The notes: a model not told the origin generated them from the sequence alone. A stretch of DNA of 64,000 bases from Sinorhizobium fredii (GCF_002944405.1 NZ_CP024307.1:2500501-2564500), one strand, 5' to 3'. Shown: positions 27,396-37,775, counted from the first letter of the stretch. Program-made: numbers and translations.

Positions 27396-29045
27396 TTACC
27401 GCGTCAGGCGTTTGTACGTCACCCGCTTCGGGTTGACCGAGTCGGGACCGAGCCGGCGGATCTTGTCCTTCTCGTAATCCTCGAAGTTGCCTTCGAACCA
27501 TTCGACATGGCTGTCGCCCTCGAAGGCGAGGATATGGGTCGCCAGGCGATCGAGGAACATGCGGTCGTGGCTGATGATCACCGCGCAGCCGGCGAAGTTT
27601 TCGAGCGCATCCTCGAGTGCGGCAAGCGTCTCGGTGTCGAGGTCGTTGGTCGGCTCGTCGAGCAGGATGACGTTGCCGCCGGCCTTGAGCATCTTGGCGA
27701 GGTGCACGCGGTTGCGCTGGCCGCCGGAAAGCGTGCCGACCTTCTGCTGCTGGTCACCGCCCTTGAAATTGAAGGACGAGCAATAGGCCCGCGAATTGAC
27801 CTCGTGCTTGCCGAGCCTGATGACGTCGTTGCCGCCGGAGATTTCCTCCCACACCGTCTTGTTGCCGTCGAGCGCGTCGCGGCTCTGGTCGACATAGCCG
27901 AGCTGCACGCTGTCGCCGATGCGGATCGCGCCCTCTTCGGGCTGCTCCTGGCCGGTGATCATCCGGAACAGCGTCGTCTTACCGGCGCCGTTCGGGCCGA
28001 TGACGCCGACGATGCCGCCCGGCGGCAGCTTGAAGCTCAGGCCCTCGATCAGCAACTGGTCGTCATAGCCCTTGGAGATGTTCTCCGCTTCGATGACCAC
28101 CTGGCCGAGCCGCTCGCCGACCGGAATGATGATCTGGGCGTCGCCCGGACGCCTGTCGGCCGCCGCCTTTACCAACTCGTCATAGGCGCGGATACGCGCC
28201 TTCGACTTCGCCTGGCGGGCCTTCGGGCTCGAGGCGATCCACTCCTGCTCGCGGCTGATGGCCTTCTGGCGGGTCGCCTCTTCACGCCCTTCCTGGGCCA
28301 TACGCTTGGCCTTTGCCTGCAGATAGGCGGAATAGTTGCCTTCATAGGGAATGCCGCGGCCACGATCGAGCTCGAGAATCCAGCCGGTGACGTTGTCGAG
28401 GAAGTAGCGGTCGTGGGTGATCATCAGCACGGCGCCCGGATATTCGCGCAGGTGCTTTTCGAGCCAGGCGATCGTCTCGGCGTCGAGATGGTTGGTCGGT
28501 TCGTCGAGAAGCAGCAGGTCCGGCTGCGACAAGAGCAGCTTGCAGAGTGCCACGCGGCGCTTCTCGCCGCCGGACAGATTGGTGACCTCGGCGTCGCCCG
28601 GCGGGCAGCGGAGCGCGTCCATCGCCATTTCGACTTGGCTGTCGAGATCCCAGAGGTTCTGGCTATCGATGATGTCCTGAAGCTTGGCGCCCTCTTCCGC
28701 CGTCTCGTCGGAATAGTTCATCATCAGCTCGTTGTAGCGGTCGATGATCGCCTTCTTCGCGGCCACGCCTTCCATGACGTTCTCGAGCACGTTCTTCTGC
28801 GCATCGAGCTGCGGCTCCTGCGGCAGGTAGCCGACGGTCGCGCCTTCGGCGACCCAGGCCTCGCCGGTATATTCGTGGTCGAGCCCGGCCATGATCCGCA
28901 GAACCGTGGACTTGCCGGCGCCGTTGGGGCCGAGAATGCCGATCTTAGCGTCCGGATAGAACGACAGATGGATGTTCTCCAGGACCTTCTTGTTGCCATA
29001 GGCCTTGTTGAGCCCGGCCATGTGGTAGATAAACTGACGTGCCAT
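27396..29045 (-). CDS. ettA: Energy-dependent translational throttle protein EttA (ABC-F)
   Basis: The 549-residue protein has two ABC ATPase domains and no membrane part. Walker A motifs are GPNGAGKST (39-47) and a second GPNGAGKTT. The signatures are [15 protein letters not shown] and [15 protein letters not shown], and the linker is charged ([18 protein letters not shown]), as in ABC-F proteins. EttA binds the ribosomal E site and tunes the first peptide bond by ATP/ADP ratio. The start MARQFIYHM fits the family. The gene is monocistronic; the long upstream open frame has no supporting ribosome site. Confidence 0.95.
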   Translation of the reverse strand: MARQFIYHMAGLNKAYGNKKVLENIHLSFYPDAKIGILGPNGAGKSTVLRIMAGLDHEYTGEAWVAEGATVGYLPQEPQLDAQKNVLENVMEGVAAKKAIIDRYNELMMNYSDETAEEGAKLQDIIDSQNLWDLDSQVEMAMDALRCPPGDAEVTNLSGGEKRRVALCKLLLSQPDLLLLDEPTNHLDAETIAWLEKHLREYPGAVLMITHDRYFLDNVTGWILELDRGRGIPYEGNYSAYLQAKAKRMAQEGREEATRQKAISREQEWIASSPKARQAKSKARIRAYDELVKAAADRRPGDAQIIIPVGERLGQVVIEAENISKGYDDQLLIEGLSFKLPPGGIVGVIGPNGAGKTTLFRMITGQEQPEEGAIRIGDSVQLGYVDQSRDALDGNKTVWEEISGGNDVIRLGKHEVNSRAYCSSFNFKGGDQQQKVGTLSGGQRNRVHLAKMLKAGGNVILLDEPTNDLDTETLAALEDALENFAGCAVIISHDRMFLDRLATHILAFEGDSHVEWFEGNFEDYEKDKIRRLGPDSVNPKRVTYKRLTR

Positions 29046-29164
29046 AAAGGAATGCTCCGCATCGGAAGGGGAAATTTGCCCGCTATGTAGGCGAATTATG
29101 GTGGCGGGGCAATCGCCAAAGGGCCCTGCCCGCGCCGTTCCCTTGCTGCGATAAGCCTTCCAGT

Positions 29165-29938
29165 TCAGCCCCGCCCGGCGGCGTCGGCGATCCCCTTGGC
29201 GCATTTGAACTCGGTCGGCCCGGCCGCCTTTATGAGGCCCGCGAGACCCGCTTGGCCCGAGAGATCGCCGGAAAGCCCAATGGTGAAACCGGTGATTACG
29301 CTGCGGCCCTCGACGGTCTGGCAGCGCATGCGCACCCGATCACCGGCCCCTGCTCCGAAACTCTGTTCGAAGGCCGCCTTGATCTGCTTTTCGCCAATCT
29401 CCGAACCGATCCTGTCGGCAAACAGGGCACGCACCGCCGATGCGTTCAGCTCGTCGAGAAGACGAAGCTGGAGCGTGAAATAGTCGTCGGCGTTGTCGGC
29501 CTGGCAGGTGCCGCTTCGCAGCCATTGGTGCCGGTCGAGGCCGGATTTCACCCCCGGCATGGCGACGATGAGACGCGCGGCGGTCTCGTCTGCCATGGCG
29601 AGTTTCGGCAGCTCGAGCCACTCCCCCTTGCGGTCTTGCGCCTTCAGTTCCGTCTCCACGCCGCAATAGCTCTTCTTCAAGGGCCAAAGGCCGTGGAGCG
29701 AGAAATGCGTCGCATCGAACCGGTCCGAGGTCTGGTCGACGCATTCCTTGCGCGTGGGCCGCGTCTCGCAAAAACCGGGCTGCCAACTGACCGCCAGCAC
29801 ATATTCCGTCCTTGCCCCATCCGGTACCGTCTTCATCTCTTCACCCGGCGACTCCTCTGCGGCGGCCAGAGACGACATCCCCAACCCAAGAGCAAGCGCT
29901 GCAACTCTTACCACCTGTACGATAGCTCGCACTGCCAT
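29165..29938 (-). CDS. RNase T2 family protein with altered second active-site motif
   Basis: The 257-residue product has a signal peptide (cut near SLAAAEE, 27) and the RNase T2 fold. CAS I is intact as FSLHGLWP with H82, and SWQPGFC and the cysteines are as expected. CAS II, normally HEWxKHGTC, reads HQWLRSGTC at 137-145. The catalytic Glu is therefore Gln, Lys is Arg, and the second His is Ser. The enzyme may be weak or inactive as a nuclease. ATG 29938 has a GGAGG site 6 nt upstream. It follows no operon. Confidence 0.85.
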   Translation of the reverse strand: MAVRAIVQVVRVAALALGLGMSSLAAAEESPGEEMKTVPDGARTEYVLAVSWQPGFCETRPTRKECVDQTSDRFDATHFSLHGLWPLKKSYCGVETELKAQDRKGEWLELPKLAMADETAARLIVAMPGVKSGLDRHQWLRSGTCQADNADDYFTLQLRLLDELNASAVRALFADRIGSEIGEKQIKAAFEQSFGAGAGDRVRMRCQTVEGRSVITGFTIGLSGDLSGQAGLAGLIKAAGPTEFKCAKGIADAAGRG

Positions 29939-30170
29939 AACGGCCTCCAGTAAATACAAAACGAGAACAAACTAACAACAAAAGCGGGAAAGTTGCAACC
30001 CCCAATATGTCTCTTCGAATCGGTTCTGATCTCATGCGCAAGAAGCAACAAGCAGCGATTGCCTTTGACCGCCAAATCGATTTGATATCGCGGGGAGTGT
30101 TGGGCGGATGGTGGATCAGCCTCCATCGCAATAGCTGCTCTGCGGCTATTGGATTTGATTGGAGTGAGGC

Positions 30171-31124
30171 ATGTTCGGGCAGGTAAGGACACTTCAAAGC
30201 CCGACGGGTGCGACGCTCGCATGGCGCCATCGGACGGCTTCCGATGCGCCGCGAGGCATATTGCTGGTCAGCCATGGGCTTGCCGAACATTCCGGCCGCT
30301 ACGCCCGCTTTGCCGAAGCCATGGCCCAGCATGGCTTCCATGTCTACGCACACGATCATCGTGGCCACGGCGAGAGCCGCGCGGCCGATGCGCAGCTCGG
30401 TCTCTTCTCTAAGCGCGGTGGCTCCGAAAAGGTGATTGCCGATCTGCGCGCCGTGCGGCAGATGGCCGCCGCCAACCATCCCGGGCTGCCGGTCGTGCTG
30501 TTCGGCCACTCGATGGGTGGGCTGATCGCCCTGAACGCTGCCGAGACCGATCCGGAACTTTATGACGCGCTCGCCGTCTGGAACTCCAATTTTCGCCCCG
30601 GTCCCGCCGGCCGCGGCGGCCAACTGATCCTCGCGATCGAACGAATGCTGAAGGGTTCGGACGTCCCGAGCCCGCTGCTTTCGCAACTCACCTTCGGCGC
30701 CTGGAGCAAAGCCATTGCCGCTCGGAAGACCGAATTCGACTGGCTGTCGCGCGACGAGGACGAAGTTGCAAAGTATATCGCCGATCCGCTCTGCGGCTTC
30801 GAGACCAGCGTCTCACTCTGGATCGACGTCTTCGAACTTGCCTTTGCCGGTGCGCGGTCCGACCGGCTCGCCCGCTTGCCGGCGACGCTGCCGGTCCACC
30901 TGGTCGGCGGCAGCGCCGACCCCTCAACCTTGAACGGCGACGTCATCGACTGGCTCGGCCGACGCATGAAGGCGCGCGGCATGGCCGACGTGACGATCAC
31001 GATATATGAGGGAATGCGCCACGAGACGCTCAACGAAATCGGCCGCGAAACCGCGACGGAAGATTTCGCCCGCTGGTGCCTGAAAGCCGTCGGGGTGAGG
31101 AACCGCATAGACGAAACAACATGA
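30171..31124 (+). CDS. Alpha/beta hydrolase, lysophospholipase / monoacylglycerol lipase-like
   Basis: The 317-residue protein shows the serine hydrolase elbow FGHSMGG with nucleophile S114, an oxyanion-type VSHGLAEHSGRY at 33-44, and HDHRGHGES at 61-69. This combination is typical of PldB/monoacylglycerol lipase-like enzymes. A late Asp (GGSADPSTL) and His (EGMRHETLNE) complete the triad. No signal peptide is visible. A GGAG site stands 6 nt before the ATG. It is 58 bp before a TPP enzyme gene on the same strand, so they may be cotranscribed, but no link in function is evident. Confidence 0.87.
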   Translation: MFGQVRTLQSPTGATLAWRHRTASDAPRGILLVSHGLAEHSGRYARFAEAMAQHGFHVYAHDHRGHGESRAADAQLGLFSKRGGSEKVIADLRAVRQMAAANHPGLPVVLFGHSMGGLIALNAAETDPELYDALAVWNSNFRPGPAGRGGQLILAIERMLKGSDVPSPLLSQLTFGAWSKAIAARKTEFDWLSRDEDEVAKYIADPLCGFETSVSLWIDVFELAFAGARSDRLARLPATLPVHLVGGSADPSTLNGDVIDWLGRRMKARGMADVTITIYEGMRHETLNEIGRETATEDFARWCLKAVGVRNRIDETT

Positions 31125-31182
31125 CAGATCCCGCAAGCCGGCGATCTGATCGAAACGGACGATAGCATTGGGAGGTGCCGAC

Positions 31183-32829
31183 ATGAAGACGGGCGGGCAA
31201 CTGGTGGTCGAGGCGCTCATCGCAAACGGCGTCGAGCGCATCTCCTGCGTGCCGGGCGAAAGCTACCTGGCCGTTTTGGATGCGCTCCACGACACCGACA
31301 TCGACGTCGTCGTCTGCCGCCAGGAAGGCGGTGCGGCGATGATGGCGGATGCCTGGGGCCGGCTGACCGGCGAGCCCGGCATCTGCATGGTCACGCGCGG
31401 CCCCGGCGCCACCAATGCCTCCGCCGGGCTTCACGTCGCCCGCCAGGATTCGATCCCGATGATCCTCTTCATCGGCCAGGTGCAGCGTGACGCCCGCGAA
31501 CGCGAGGCCTTCCAGGAGATCGAATATCGCCGCGCCCTCACCGAGGTCGCCAAATGGGTGGGCGAGATCGACGATCCGGCGCGGATTGCTGAATTCGTCA
31601 CCCGCGCCTTTGCCGTCGCGACCTCCGGCCGTCCCGGACCGGTGGTTCTGACACTGCCGGAAGACATGCTGACGGAGCGAACGGAAGCTCCGGCCGCCCG
31701 CCCTTACCAGCCGGTCGAAAGCCATCCGGGACCGAGCCAGATCGCTCGGCTCGCCGATCTCCTCACGGAAGCGAAGCGCCCAATTGCCATTCTCGGCGGC
31801 ACCCGCTGGTCCGCGGAAAGCGTTGCCGATTTTGAGCAATTCGCCGAACGCTGGCATCTGCCGGTCGGCTGCTCCTTCCGGCGCCAAATGCTCTTCGATC
31901 ACCTGCATCCCAGCTATGCCGGCGACGTCGGCATCGGCGTCAACCCGGCGTTGGCAAAGGAAATCAAGGAAGCGGATCTCGTCCTGCTTCTGGGCGGTCG
32001 CTTCTCGGAAATGCCCTCCTCCTCTTATACCCTCCTCGATGTCCCCTATCCGAAGCAGAGACTGGTGCATGTCCATCCGGATCCGTCGGAACTCGGCCGC
32101 GTCTATAGGCCGGATCTGGCGATCGCCGCGAGCCCGCGCGACTTTGTAGCCGCGCTAGCGGGGATTGAGCCCACCGGAACGCCTGGCTGGGCGCCGCGCA
32201 CGGCCGCCATGCACGAGACTTATCTCAGATGGTCGACGCCGCCGGAGACCGGGCCGGGCGACGTGCGGATGGGACCGATCATGAACTGGATCGAGGCGAA
32301 CACGGCGCCGGACGCAATCTTCACCAACGGCGCCGGCAACTACGCCACCTGGCTGCACCGCTTTCACCGCTTCCGCCGCTACGGCACGCAAGCCGCGCCC
32401 GCCTCAGGCTCGATGGGCTACGGCCTGCCGGCGGCGGTCGCGGCGAAACGCCTTCACCCAAACCGTGAGGTCATCTGCTTTGCCGGCGACGGCTGTTTCC
32501 TGATGCATGGGCAGGAATTCGCCACGGCGGTTCGTTACGCCCTGCCGATTATCGTGCTGGTCATCAACAACGGCATCTACGGCACCATCCGCATGCATCA
32601 GGAGCGGGAATATCCCGGCCGCGTCAGCGCCACGGATTTGACAAATCCGGATTTTGCGGCGCTTGCCCGCGCCTATGGCGGCCATGGCGAGACGGTCGAG
32701 CGGACGGAAGAGTTTGCCAATGCATTTCTCAGAGCGCGTGCCAGCCGCAAGCCGGCGATCATCGAGATCAAGCTCGACCCGGAGGCGATCACGCCGGCAC
32801 GGACGCTGAGCGAAATACGCAAGGGCTGA
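31183..32829 (+). CDS. Thiamine-diphosphate-dependent enzyme, acetolactate synthase-like
   Basis: The 548-residue protein has the three domains of the pyruvate oxidase/acetolactate synthase family. The cofactor-activating glutamate is E48 (CRQEGGAAMMADAWGR). The TPP/Mg motif runs from GDG at 435-437 to NN at 462-463. The start at 31183 has a GGGAGG site 8 nt upstream. It lacks a neighbouring small regulatory subunit gene, so it is unlikely to be the biosynthetic IlvB. The true substrate, perhaps a 2-keto acid, is not shown by the context. Confidence 0.88.
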   Translation: MKTGGQLVVEALIANGVERISCVPGESYLAVLDALHDTDIDVVVCRQEGGAAMMADAWGRLTGEPGICMVTRGPGATNASAGLHVARQDSIPMILFIGQVQRDAREREAFQEIEYRRALTEVAKWVGEIDDPARIAEFVTRAFAVATSGRPGPVVLTLPEDMLTERTEAPAARPYQPVESHPGPSQIARLADLLTEAKRPIAILGGTRWSAESVADFEQFAERWHLPVGCSFRRQMLFDHLHPSYAGDVGIGVNPALAKEIKEADLVLLLGGRFSEMPSSSYTLLDVPYPKQRLVHVHPDPSELGRVYRPDLAIAASPRDFVAALAGIEPTGTPGWAPRTAAMHETYLRWSTPPETGPGDVRMGPIMNWIEANTAPDAIFTNGAGNYATWLHRFHRFRRYGTQAAPASGSMGYGLPAAVAAKRLHPNREVICFAGDGCFLMHGQEFATAVRYALPIIVLVINNGIYGTIRMHQEREYPGRVSATDLTNPDFAALARAYGGHGETVERTEEFANAFLRARASRKPAIIEIKLDPEAITPARTLSEIRKG

Positions 32830-32892
32830 GGGAAAAGACGGCGCCTGAATGAGAGCCCGGCCGGGAGCGGGCGTCGGCAAGTCCTTGCGCTT

Positions 32893-33099
32893 TCAAACCG
32901 TCCGAATCATTTCCCAAAGCTGGTCCGGCACTTTCACGCCGGCCTGATAAAGCTTGGCAATCTTCCTGGCGAGTTGGTCGGCCTCCTCGCTGCCGATCGA
33001 CAGGTTTCGCTCTTCCAGCGCGCGGTGCCAAACGCCTTCGAGGATCGCCACGTGGCCGGGAAGAATCGGATAGTCTCTGAAACTATTGAACGGATCCAT
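32893..33099 (-). CDS. Small conserved-looking hypothetical protein (68 residues)
   Basis: The product starts MDPFNSFRDYPILPGH and is acidic to neutral, with a helical middle (EGVWHRALEERNLSIGSEEADQLARKIAKLYQAG). There is no signal peptide or membrane segment. I do not recognise a family. Codon use and the helix pattern look like a real protein. A GAGG ribosome site lies about 11 nt upstream of ATG 33099. It converges with the TPP enzyme gene, and no neighbour suggests a role. Confidence 0.6.
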   Translation of the reverse strand: MDPFNSFRDYPILPGHVAILEGVWHRALEERNLSIGSEEADQLARKIAKLYQAGVKVPDQLWEMIRTV

Positions 33100-33204
33100 G
33101 GCCGGTCGCCTCTTTAAAGCTGTCCGCCGAGACCCTCGCGCGCCCGACGAGACGGCGATGTCTAACAATTTCGCGGCCAGCAGGAACGGCGTCAGAAACG
33201 CGAA

Positions 33205-33231
33205 AGCGCGCTTGTTTGGGCCAAGCGCGCT
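33205..33231. terminator. GC-rich hairpin between two minus-strand genes
   Basis: Perfect 10-bp arms AGCGCGCTTG and CAAGCGCGCT enclose a 7-nt loop. On the minus strand the stem is followed by a short TTTCGCGTTTC tract. It could be a weak terminator for the DUF442 gene. Nothing else is seen in the 267-bp gap. Confidence 0.5.
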
Positions 33232-33366
33232 CCAAGCGAACGATCTTCAAAGGGCGCCGGCACCCTCGATCGAACAAATCCAATATAGCACCGAATACCG
33301 GCTGGAAACAGTGAAAAGCGGTCGTTCGCCCGTCCGACCTTTGCCGCCGAACGCACGATCGCGGGT

Positions 33367-33705
33367 CTAGCTGCGAATATGTTGCGTCTGCTGGTAGACG
33401 GCCGTCGAGCGGGCGCCGGAGCGGCAATAGCCAAGCATCGGGCGCTCGAATTCGTCGAGCGCGTCGACCATGCGGGTCACCGCATCGGCGGTCACGCCCA
33501 TCGGGCCGACCGGGATATGGGCGATGTCCAGCCCGAGTTCCTGGGCACGCGCGGCAATCGCGTCGAAGGTCGGCTGGTCGGGAGCCTCGAAATCCGGACG
33601 GTGGCAGACGATGGACTTGAAACCGAGCGCCTTGATCTCGTCGAGGTCCTCGACCGTGATCTGACCGGAGACCGAGTATTCATCGTTGATCTGGCGAATG
33701 TCCAT
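33367..33705 (-). CDS. TIGR01244/DUF442 phosphatase-like protein (Blh family)
   Basis: The 112-residue protein has a cysteine-phosphatase P-loop C94-R-S-G-A-R99-S-T and the DUF442 start (DIRQINDEYSVSGQITVEDL). Related domains are found alone or fused to a beta-lactamase-like hydrolase (Blh) in sulfide-linked biofilm regulation, and a sulfur-transfer role has been suggested for some. Here it stands alone. A GAGGAAG ribosome site is 7 nt from the ATG. No partner hydrolase is nearby, so the function remains open. Confidence 0.85.
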   Translation of the reverse strand: MDIRQINDEYSVSGQITVEDLDEIKALGFKSIVCHRPDFEAPDQPTFDAIAARAQELGLDIAHIPVGPMGVTADAVTRMVDALDEFERPMLGYCRSGARSTAVYQQTQHIRS

Positions 33706-33777
33706 GATGTCGCTTCCTCAAGACTGCGTTGCCTTGGTGTAGGCCGCAGGCCCGGCGGCGTCAATCGCGAAGCGATC

Positions 33778-34620
33778 TCAGACGACGCCGAAGGTAAGCG
33801 CGTAGTCGCGTGACTGTCCGGGCTTAAGCAGATCAAGCTCGCCGGCGGCCGAGAGTTCCACCCGCTTGGCAATTCGGTGCGACGCGGGCTCGATGCTGAG
33901 GACATTCGCACCGCCGCGTTGGCAGCGCCACATCTGCAGGAAAGGCAGCGTGTCGGCCAGGAATTGCACATTTAAGGCGCGCCCTTGAAGCCCGGGCAGA
34001 GCGGACAGCGTAACCTCCGCCCAGCGGTCTTCGCCGGCGACTGCGGTCCGGCAGAAATGCGCGCTCTCGCCTTCCCCGAACCGCCAGGCAATTGACCCGC
34101 CCTCCACCGAGGCACTGTCGATCCGCGTTTCATCACCAAGCAGCCGGCCGCCGATATTCATGTGGTACATCATCATCGGCGCGAAGGCGGAGGCGCCGAT
34201 ATTGACGACACGGTCCTTGAGCACCACCCCATGCCCATTCCCGTGGACCTGCCAAACGCGCTCGACCGCCGCTCTGCCGCCGCAGGCAAGATCGACTTCC
34301 GTAACCGCCGAGCAGCGCGAACCATCGGCGGACATCTCCGTCCGGCTGACCGGCGTACCGGCAAGCGACCCGTGCAGTGGGTAGCATACCTGATCGTCAC
34401 CTCCCGCGATCGGCTCCGGATGGCGGATATGGTCGGGACCGCAGGTGAACAGGAAGCCGGCCAGAGCCCGGTCGATCCGCGGGTCGCCGTCGGAGGGGAT
34501 CGCCTCTCCCGGCGACAGATCTGTGCCCTCTGTGACGAAAGCGGCGATATCGAGCGCCGAGGAACGGTCGAACAGGAGATGGCTCTCCAGGCCATTGTCG
34601 GCGCTCAAGATGGTCCCCAT
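33778..34620 (-). CDS. DUF4432-like / aldose-1-epimerase-fold protein
   Basis: The product (280 residues) is beta-rich, with SHLLFDRSSALDIAAF near the start, GFLFTCGPDHIRHPEP, and PMMMYHMNIGG in the middle. This pattern fits galactose mutarotase-fold proteins of the DUF4432 type, which bind carbohydrates. The histidines in HIRHPEP and YHMN may be active-site residues. ATG 34620 is chosen because GGGAGG lies 6 nt upstream. An in-frame GTG at 34683 would add 21 residues but has no ribosome site. Substrate and pathway are unknown. Confidence 0.65.
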   Translation of the reverse strand: MGTILSADNGLESHLLFDRSSALDIAAFVTEGTDLSPGEAIPSDGDPRIDRALAGFLFTCGPDHIRHPEPIAGGDDQVCYPLHGSLAGTPVSRTEMSADGSRCSAVTEVDLACGGRAAVERVWQVHGNGHGVVLKDRVVNIGASAFAPMMMYHMNIGGRLLGDETRIDSASVEGGSIAWRFGEGESAHFCRTAVAGEDRWAEVTLSALPGLQGRALNVQFLADTLPFLQMWRCQRGGANVLSIEPASHRIAKRVELSAAGELDLLKPGQSRDYALTFGVV

Positions 34621-34869
34621 TCTCGCCTCCCGGCCGCACTCAGAATCACGAATCGTGAGGGTATGATAGCGCAGTCGCCCCACTGAAGTGGCCGGTCTTT
34701 TGGATTGAACCTTCCGCGAGGAAAAACGTTATAAATTCAACGCGATTGGAGGGCATTCCCGTCCTGTGACAGAGTTCCCGTGTTGCAACCGCTCGGAAGC
34801 TCGCCTAACTAGATTTTAAGGGATCGTTCATGATGAATTCATTTTTTTCACATTAACGTCGGAATCGGT

Positions 34870-36306
34870 ATGTACCGCCGCAAAGCAGCCACCATGAAAA
34901 TAGGTTCCAACTTGTCAGCGACCCGCACCGGCCTTTCGCTTCTCGCCGCACTCGGCCTTCTCGCAGTGGAGCTCGTGCCCGCCCGCGCCCAGGATGGCTA
35001 TGGCGGCTATTGGGGCGGCGGCGATGTGATGCTGGTCACTCCCGAGGGCGATATTCTCGACTACATGCCCGGACCGGACGAGGTCCAGGCGATGCGCGAC
35101 CGCCGCGGCCGTACGGTGCTCGTGGATCCCTGGGGAAATATCGTCGCCACCGTCGTCCCGAATGACGGCTACGGCGTGCGCCGCCGACAATACGGCGATG
35201 ACGGGTATTCCAACGAGCGGGAGCGCGGCTACGGCTATTCAGAGCCCGGTGAATACACCGGCACCGTTCCCGACTATCGCGACGCGACGCCCGCCCCGGT
35301 CGAACGCGAGGAACTGCCGAACAGCCTTCCGAGCCTTGGCGAAGAACAGGCCGCCTACGATCCGCAGTATCAGGATCCACTCGGCCAGCCGATGCCGCCG
35401 GCGATCGAGATGAAGGGCAAATCGCGGGCCGAAATCACCGCCCTCCAGGTCTTCCTCGACCGCGAAGGCTTCTCGCCGGGCGTCATCGACGGCAAGATGG
35501 GCTCCAACGTCACCAAGGCGATAGAGGCCTTTCAGCAGGCGACCGGCGAAAAGCTCGACCCGAACAATACCGAGGACATTCTCGAGCGGCTGCGCTTCAA
35601 TGGCGGCCTGCCTATCACCACTTACACGATCACCGCTGCCGACGCAGCCGGGCCCTATGTCGCCGCGATCCCGGAAGACTATGCCCACAAGGCGCAGCTC
35701 CCGCATCTCTCCTTCACCTCCACGGCCGAGATGCTGGGCGAGAAATTCCATATGGACGAGAACTACCTGCGCGAACTCAACCCGGGCGTCGACTTCTCCA
35801 TCCCTGGCACGACGATCAAGGTCATCAATCCCGGAGCGAACAAGTCCGGAAAGGTGGCACGGATCATCGCCGACAAGGGGCGCAAGCAGGTCTTCGCCTA
35901 TGACGATGCCGGCAAGCTCATCGCCGCCTACCCCGCTACCATCGGTTCTGCCGATACGCCTTCACCGTCGGGCACGGTCTCGGTCGAGCGGATAGCCTTC
36001 AATCCAGGTTACACCTACAATCCGAAGATCAATTTCCAGCAGGGCGCCAATGACAAGATCCTGACGCTGCAGCCTGGACCGAACGGCCCGGTGGGCACCG
36101 TCTGGATAGCGCTTTCGAGGCCGACCTACGGCATTCACGGGACGCCGGATCCATCGAAGATCGGCAAAACGCAGAGCCACGGCTGCATCCGGCTCACCAA
36201 TTGGGACGCCACCGAACTCGGAAAAATGGTCAGCGTTGGCGTGACCGTCGAGTTCATCGACGAGCCGGGCGCTCCGGTTTCTGAGGATGTCTTGAATCCT
36301 TATTGA
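34870..36306 (+). CDS. L,D-transpeptidase (YkuD) with peptidoglycan-binding domain
   Basis: The 478-residue protein has a signal peptide (cut near ARAQ, 40) and a Gly/Tyr-rich low-complexity region (about 40-150). A PG_binding_1 domain (about 180-235; QVFLDREGFSPGVIDGKMG) is followed by a C-terminal YkuD domain with HGTPDPSKIGKTQSHGC, catalytic C439 and H437. It would form 3-3 cross-links or attach proteins to peptidoglycan; rhizobia rely heavily on such links. Two starts are possible, 34870 (GGAAT site) and 34894. A TTTTTTT tract in the gap upstream may be promoter-related. Confidence 0.92.
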   Translation: MYRRKAATMKIGSNLSATRTGLSLLAALGLLAVELVPARAQDGYGGYWGGGDVMLVTPEGDILDYMPGPDEVQAMRDRRGRTVLVDPWGNIVATVVPNDGYGVRRRQYGDDGYSNERERGYGYSEPGEYTGTVPDYRDATPAPVEREELPNSLPSLGEEQAAYDPQYQDPLGQPMPPAIEMKGKSRAEITALQVFLDREGFSPGVIDGKMGSNVTKAIEAFQQATGEKLDPNNTEDILERLRFNGGLPITTYTITAADAAGPYVAAIPEDYAHKAQLPHLSFTSTAEMLGEKFHMDENYLRELNPGVDFSIPGTTIKVINPGANKSGKVARIIADKGRKQVFAYDDAGKLIAAYPATIGSADTPSPSGTVSVERIAFNPGYTYNPKINFQQGANDKILTLQPGPNGPVGTVWIALSRPTYGIHGTPDPSKIGKTQSHGCIRLTNWDATELGKMVSVGVTVEFIDEPGAPVSEDVLNPY

Positions 36307-36485
36307 GAGCTGTCTGATGGGCTGAGTCAGGCGGAGCCGCGCGGTCATCCGCGCCCGTTTCTGTTCGCTTTGCCCGGCATTGTCGGACTTCATGACTTTA
36401 TGAAACATTGTCATGAAGAACTTTGCCCCGCTGGTTCTATCAAAGGCAAAGGAATCCCTCGATTACCGCAAAGGAATGGCCCGCA

Positions 36486-37775
36486 ATGGCGACGGAGCGC
36501 CCTCTTCCCAACCTCTGGCATGCAACGGCTCCAGCCGCACCCGAAACAGGCCGCCTCAGCGGTGACATGGCTGCAGATGTGGCCATTATCGGCGGAGGCT
36601 TTACCGGGCTCTCGGCCGCCCTTCACCTCGCCGAAATGGGCGTCAAGGCCGTTGTGATCGAGGCGCGCATGATCGGCTTCGGCGGTTCCGGCCGCAATGT
36701 AGGCCTGGTCAATGCCGGCATGTGGGTGAAGCCGGACGACCTCATTGCCACGCTCGGCGCGGAGGCCGGCGGCCGCCTGTTGAGCGAGCTCGGGAACGGC
36801 CCCTCGCTTGTCTATGACCTTGTCGAGCGTCATGGCATCGCTTGCGAAGCGGTCCGCAACGGAACGCTGCACATGGCGGTCGGACCCGAGGGGCTCAAGG
36901 AGATCACCGCGCGCGAGGCGCAATGGCAGAAGCTGGGCGCCCCGGTCGAAGCGCTTTCGGCGGAAAAGGCCAAGATGCTTTCAGGCGCCGAAGGATTTAC
37001 TGGCGCATTGCTCGACCGGCGGGCCGGCACGATCCAGCCTCTCGCCTATGCGCGCGGCCTGGCTCGGGCGGCGCTGAAGGCAGGTGCCCAGATCTTCACG
37101 GAAACGCCGCTGGTTGCCGCCGAGCGCAGCGGCGACGCCTGGAAGCTTTCGGCCGGCCGCGGCACGCTGACGGCCCGGCATGTCATCGTCGCCACCGAGG
37201 CCTATGGCGCGCTCGTGAACGGCGCGCCATGGAGGACACAGACGCAGGAACTCACGGTCCTTCCCTATTTTCAATTCGCGACCAATCCGCTGCCTGACGA
37301 TGTCGCGGGCCGCATCCTCCCCGAGCGCCAGGGCGCCTGGGACACGGGCCTCGTCATGACGTCGTTCCGCATGGATCGGCAGAACCGGCTGATCTTCGGC
37401 TCGATCGGCCGCCTCGACGCCATGGCCGCGGGGACGCATCGCGCCTTCGCGGCGCGCTCGGTGCGCAAGCTCTTCCCCTATATCGGCGATTTCCGCTTCG
37501 AATATTGGTGGGACGGCCGGATCGGCATGACGACCAATCACCTGCCGGTCATGCACGCGCTGGCGCCGAATGTCGTTTCCGTCAGCGGTTACAACGGCCG
37601 CGGCATCGCCCCCGGCACGGTCTTCGGCCGCGCCCTTGCCCGGCATGTCACGGGCGACGTCTCGGCGATCCCGCTCGCCGAGACCCCGATCACGCCGGAT
37701 CCCTGGCGGAACCTCAAATCCGCCTTCTATCATGCCGGCGCCCAGGCCAAGCATTTCATCGACAGGCGGTTCTGA
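36486..37775 (+). CDS. FAD-dependent amine oxidase-like protein (PuuB / DAO family)
   Basis: The 429-residue flavoprotein binds FAD through GGGFTGLSAALHLAE (36-50), and GSGRNVGLVNAGMW is the family's second motif. SGYNGRGIAPGTVFGR near the end is typical of PuuB (gamma-glutamylputrescine oxidase) and related enzymes. The nearby glutamine-synthetase-like gene, aldehyde dehydrogenase and permease on the other strand fit a glutamylated-amine pathway, though a repeat and a ParA-like gene lie between. It would release an aldehyde, ammonia and hydrogen peroxide. The start at 36486 follows an AAAGGAATG site. Confidence 0.87.
   Translation: MATERPLPNLWHATAPAAPETGRLSGDMAADVAIIGGGFTGLSAALHLAEMGVKAVVIEARMIGFGGSGRNVGLVNAGMWVKPDDLIATLGAEAGGRLLSELGNGPSLVYDLVERHGIACEAVRNGTLHMAVGPEGLKEITAREAQWQKLGAPVEALSAEKAKMLSGAEGFTGALLDRRAGTIQPLAYARGLARAALKAGAQIFTETPLVAAERSGDAWKLSAGRGTLTARHVIVATEAYGALVNGAPWRTQTQELTVLPYFQFATNPLPDDVAGRILPERQGAWDTGLVMTSFRMDRQNRLIFGSIGRLDAMAAGTHRAFAARSVRKLFPYIGDFRFEYWWDGRIGMTTNHLPVMHALAPNVVSVSGYNGRGIAPGTVFGRALARHVTGDVSAIPLAETPITPDPWRNLKSAFYHAGAQAKHFIDRRF

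Noticed and set aside
33192..33434. Overlapping minus-strand frames in the gap next to the DUF442 gene
   Set aside because: They overlap the DUF442 gene or the hairpin at 33205 and show no domain or ribosome site.
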